Below, in pieces: positions 62,467 through 64,000 of a stretch of DNA of 64,000 bases. The stretch's first letter is position 1. Every line of letters starts with the position of its first letter. The stretch is from Algoriella xinjiangensis (lineage in GTDB: Bacteria > Bacteroidota > Bacteroidia > Flavobacteriales > Weeksellaceae). Both the position numbers and the translations under genes were made by a program. The notes below the pieces were generated by a model that searched no databases, had not been told where the DNA came from, and saw nothing but the letters and a program-made list of their open reading frames with translations. The stretch lies in assembly GCF_900115015.1 (NCBI RefSeq), contig NZ_FOUZ01000013.1, positions 1 to 64,000 on the forward strand, in the 5' to 3' direction.

Positions 62467-63780
62467 ATGTTAATACAGATAGCTACATTAATGCTAAGTC
62501 TGATGCTTCTAGTAATGCTGCACGAACTTGGACATTATGTTACAGCAAGATGGTTTGGCGTTCGTGTAGAACGTTTCTTTTGTTTCTTTGACGTAAAATT
62601 TGCCATCTGGAAAAAACAGATTGGTGATACAGTTTACGGAATAGGATGGTTGCCACTTGGTGGTTATGTAAAACTTTCGGGAATGATTGATGAAAGTATG
62701 GATCTTGATCAAATGAAACAAGAACCAAAACCATGGGAATTTAGAACTAAGCCAGCTTGGCAACGATTAATCATCATGTTAGGTGGTATTATTGTCAATA
62801 TTGTTTTAGCGATGATTATTTACACAGTGATTTTTGCTTCGCAAGGAGAAAATTACGTTAATGTTAATAAAATGCAATACGGTATAGAGGTTGATTCTGC
62901 TCAAACTTCTTTGGGTTTAAGAAATGGCGATATTCCTGTTGGTGTTAATGGTATTAAATATCAATCGTTACAAGAAATTAATAAAGAAGCCTTGTTAGGA
63001 GGAACTTCTTTAGAAGTAAAACGTGATGGAAAAGAAGTTTCTTTACCAATTAATGAAAATTTCCGTACACAAATATTAGCTTATAAAAGTGGATTTTTTA
63101 AACCACAAACAACATTTGTTGTAGACTCTGTTACAGAAAATAGTTCGGCTCAAAAAGCAGGATTATTAAAAGGAGATAAAATAGTTGCTGTAGATGGTTT
63201 TACAACACCATTATTTTCAAGCTTTAAAAGTAAAATTAAAGAATATAAAGGGAAAAGTACATCATTAAGTGTTATTAGAAATGGTGAGCCAGTAGAATTA
63301 ATGGCAACAATAGATAAAGATGGCACATTAGGATTTAGAGGAGATACATCAGGTTATCTAAGTACATTAGTAGAACATAAAGATTACACAATTGGAGAGA
63401 GTGTTGCAATGGGAATTGTAAAACCATTCGATGCAATTGTAACACAAGTTCGCGGAATAGGAACATTGTTTAAAGTAAAAGATGGACGTAAGCAAGTTGC
63501 AGGACCTATTGGTATGGTAAAACAAATGCCAACAGAATGGAACTGGTTATTTTTCTGGTCATTTACAGCAATGATTTCTGCTTGGTTAGCATTTATTAAC
63601 TTATTACCAATTCCAGGTTTAGATGGTGGACACGCTGTTTTTGCAATCTACGAAATGGTTACAGGTAAAAAACCAAGTGATAAAGTTTTAGAAAAAGCAC
63701 AAATGGTAGGTGTTGTCATAATACTTGGTTTAATGGTATTTATCTTCGGAAATGATATCATTAATATGATTTTTGGATAA
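62467..63780 (+). CDS. rseP: site-2 protease RseP family zinc metalloprotease
   Basis: 437 residues. Intramembrane protease that cuts anti-sigma factors and leftover signal peptides. The zinc site is H19-E-L-G-H23 in the first helix, and the third ligand Asp is in NLLPIPGLDGGH near the C-terminus. Two PDZ-like domains lie about 120-300 (VDSAQTSLGLRNGDIPVGVNG and ENSSAQKAGLLKGDKIVAVDG). Four membrane helices in all. It is a monocistronic unit before the tRNA. Confidence 0.95.
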   Translation: MLIQIATLMLSLMLLVMLHELGHYVTARWFGVRVERFFCFFDVKFAIWKKQIGDTVYGIGWLPLGGYVKLSGMIDESMDLDQMKQEPKPWEFRTKPAWQRLIIMLGGIIVNIVLAMIIYTVIFASQGENYVNVNKMQYGIEVDSAQTSLGLRNGDIPVGVNGIKYQSLQEINKEALLGGTSLEVKRDGKEVSLPINENFRTQILAYKSGFFKPQTTFVVDSVTENSSAQKAGLLKGDKIVAVDGFTTPLFSSFKSKIKEYKGKSTSLSVIRNGEPVELMATIDKDGTLGFRGDTSGYLSTLVEHKDYTIGESVAMGIVKPFDAIVTQVRGIGTLFKVKDGRKQVAGPIGMVKQMPTEWNWLFFWSFTAMISAWLAFINLLPIPGLDGGHAVFAIYEMVTGKKPSDKVLEKAQMVGVVIILGLMVFIFGNDIINMIFG

Positions 63781-63796
63781 AATTTTTAAAATATTT

Positions 63797-63827
63797 TTTG
63801 TGGGTGTAAAAAATACTTTTATATTTG
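63797..63827 (+). promoter_or_regulatory. tRNA promoter with -33 and -7 boxes
   Basis: TTTG (63797-63800) and TATATTTG (63820-63827) are separated by 19 bp, the best match to the Bacteroidota consensus in the window. GTGGGTG (63800-63806) and CACCCAC (63828-63834) form a 7-bp inverted repeat across it. Confidence 0.75.
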
Positions 63828-63847
63828 CACCCACAATTAAGCAACAT

Positions 63848-63921
63848 TCCTCCTTAGCTCAGTTGGTTAGAGCATCTGACTGTTAATCAGAGGGTCCTTG
63901 GTTCGAGCCCAAGAGGAGGAG
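63848..63921 (+). tRNA. tRNA-Asn (anticodon GTT)
   Basis: 74 nt with a 7-bp acceptor stem TCCTCCT/AGGAGGA, discriminator G, D arm GCTCAGTTGGTTAGAGC, anticodon arm TCTGA-CTGTTAA-TCAGA with GTT at 63882-63884, and T arm GGTTCGAGCCC. No CCA is encoded. Confidence 0.96.
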
Positions 63922-63979
63922 CTTTTTTAGTGAAAAGTCAAACATAGACTTAAAAATAAATTTTAAAATATCGGAATTT

Positions 63980-64000
63980 TCCTCCTTAGCTCAGTTGGTT
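63980..64000 (+). tRNA. second tRNA, truncated by the window end
   Basis: The last 21 bases repeat the first 21 of the tRNA-Asn gene exactly (acceptor strand and D stem). Probably a tandem tRNA-Asn copy, but the anticodon lies outside the window. Confidence 0.75.

Overview
The window is about one third G+C and reads as core chromosome of a flavobacterium (phylum Bacteroidota, order Flavobacteriales). The support is a gliding lipoprotein GldD, DUF4292, DUF4254 and DUF6089 proteins, the UppS-BamA-Skp-Skp order, a mevalonate-type GHMP kinase beside a UbiA prenyltransferase, many short lipoproteins, and promoters of the Bacteroidota type (-33 TTTG / -7 TAnnTTTG). A member of the Weeksellaceae such as Empedobacter is my guess, not a demonstrated placement. 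I see no prophage, insertion sequence, CRISPR array or compositional island. Genes are packed into short operons separated by clear hairpin terminators.

Layout. 0-8 kb: zinc alcohol dehydrogenase, two small lipoproteins, an unrecognised membrane protein/lipoprotein pair, 5-formyl-THF cyclo-ligase, a 43-residue membrane protein, folD-queE and a lipoprotein azurin. 8-13 kb: pyruvate oxidase coupled to an MFS transporter, then pgi. 13-18 kb: PlsC acyltransferase, M1 lipoprotein peptidase, RNase HI and a DUF4369-like lipoprotein. 18-26 kb: gpsA, then a forward run of flippase, dut, sugar nucleotidyltransferase, DUF4292, an EnvC-like factor, tatA and DUF4254. 26-35 kb: three large exported peptidases (M1, S9, S9), an ArsC/Spx-like protein, RluF and an NTF2-fold lipoprotein. 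35-38 kb (minus strand): mevalonate kinase, UbiA and an RluB-like enzyme with a repetitive tail. 38-45 kb: CBS protein, NAD kinase, DUF6089, UppS, BamA and two Skp proteins, an envelope-biogenesis run. 45-50 kb: RmlD, serS, a heptad-repeat lipoprotein, and the aga-cutC-holB operon. 50-58 kb: GH92 mannosidase divergent from aga, Fur-family regulator plus metal P-type ATPase, tyrosine phosphatase and a siderophore-interacting protein. 58-64 kb: RNase G, a 30-residue mS38-like protein, HU, mutY, ssb, gldD, rseP and tRNA-Asn, with a second tRNA cut by the window end.

Most genes are ordinary housekeeping or envelope functions. The most interesting signal is regulatory. The promoters of two unlinked short lipoprotein genes (near 1.9 kb and 47.6 kb) each carry three TTACA-type half-sites at an exact 11-bp period, followed at exactly the same distance (27 bp) by a -7 box. 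This looks like an OmpR/PhoB-type operator defining a small lipoprotein regulon. Other items worth attention are a possible small RNA or attenuated leader before pyruvate oxidase, a palindromic operator inside a direct repeat before the metal ATPase, two promoters that leave essentially no leader before the start codon, a terminator embedded in an opposing gene, and an EnvC-like protein with an inserted W/Y repeat pair and a ligand-less LytM domain.
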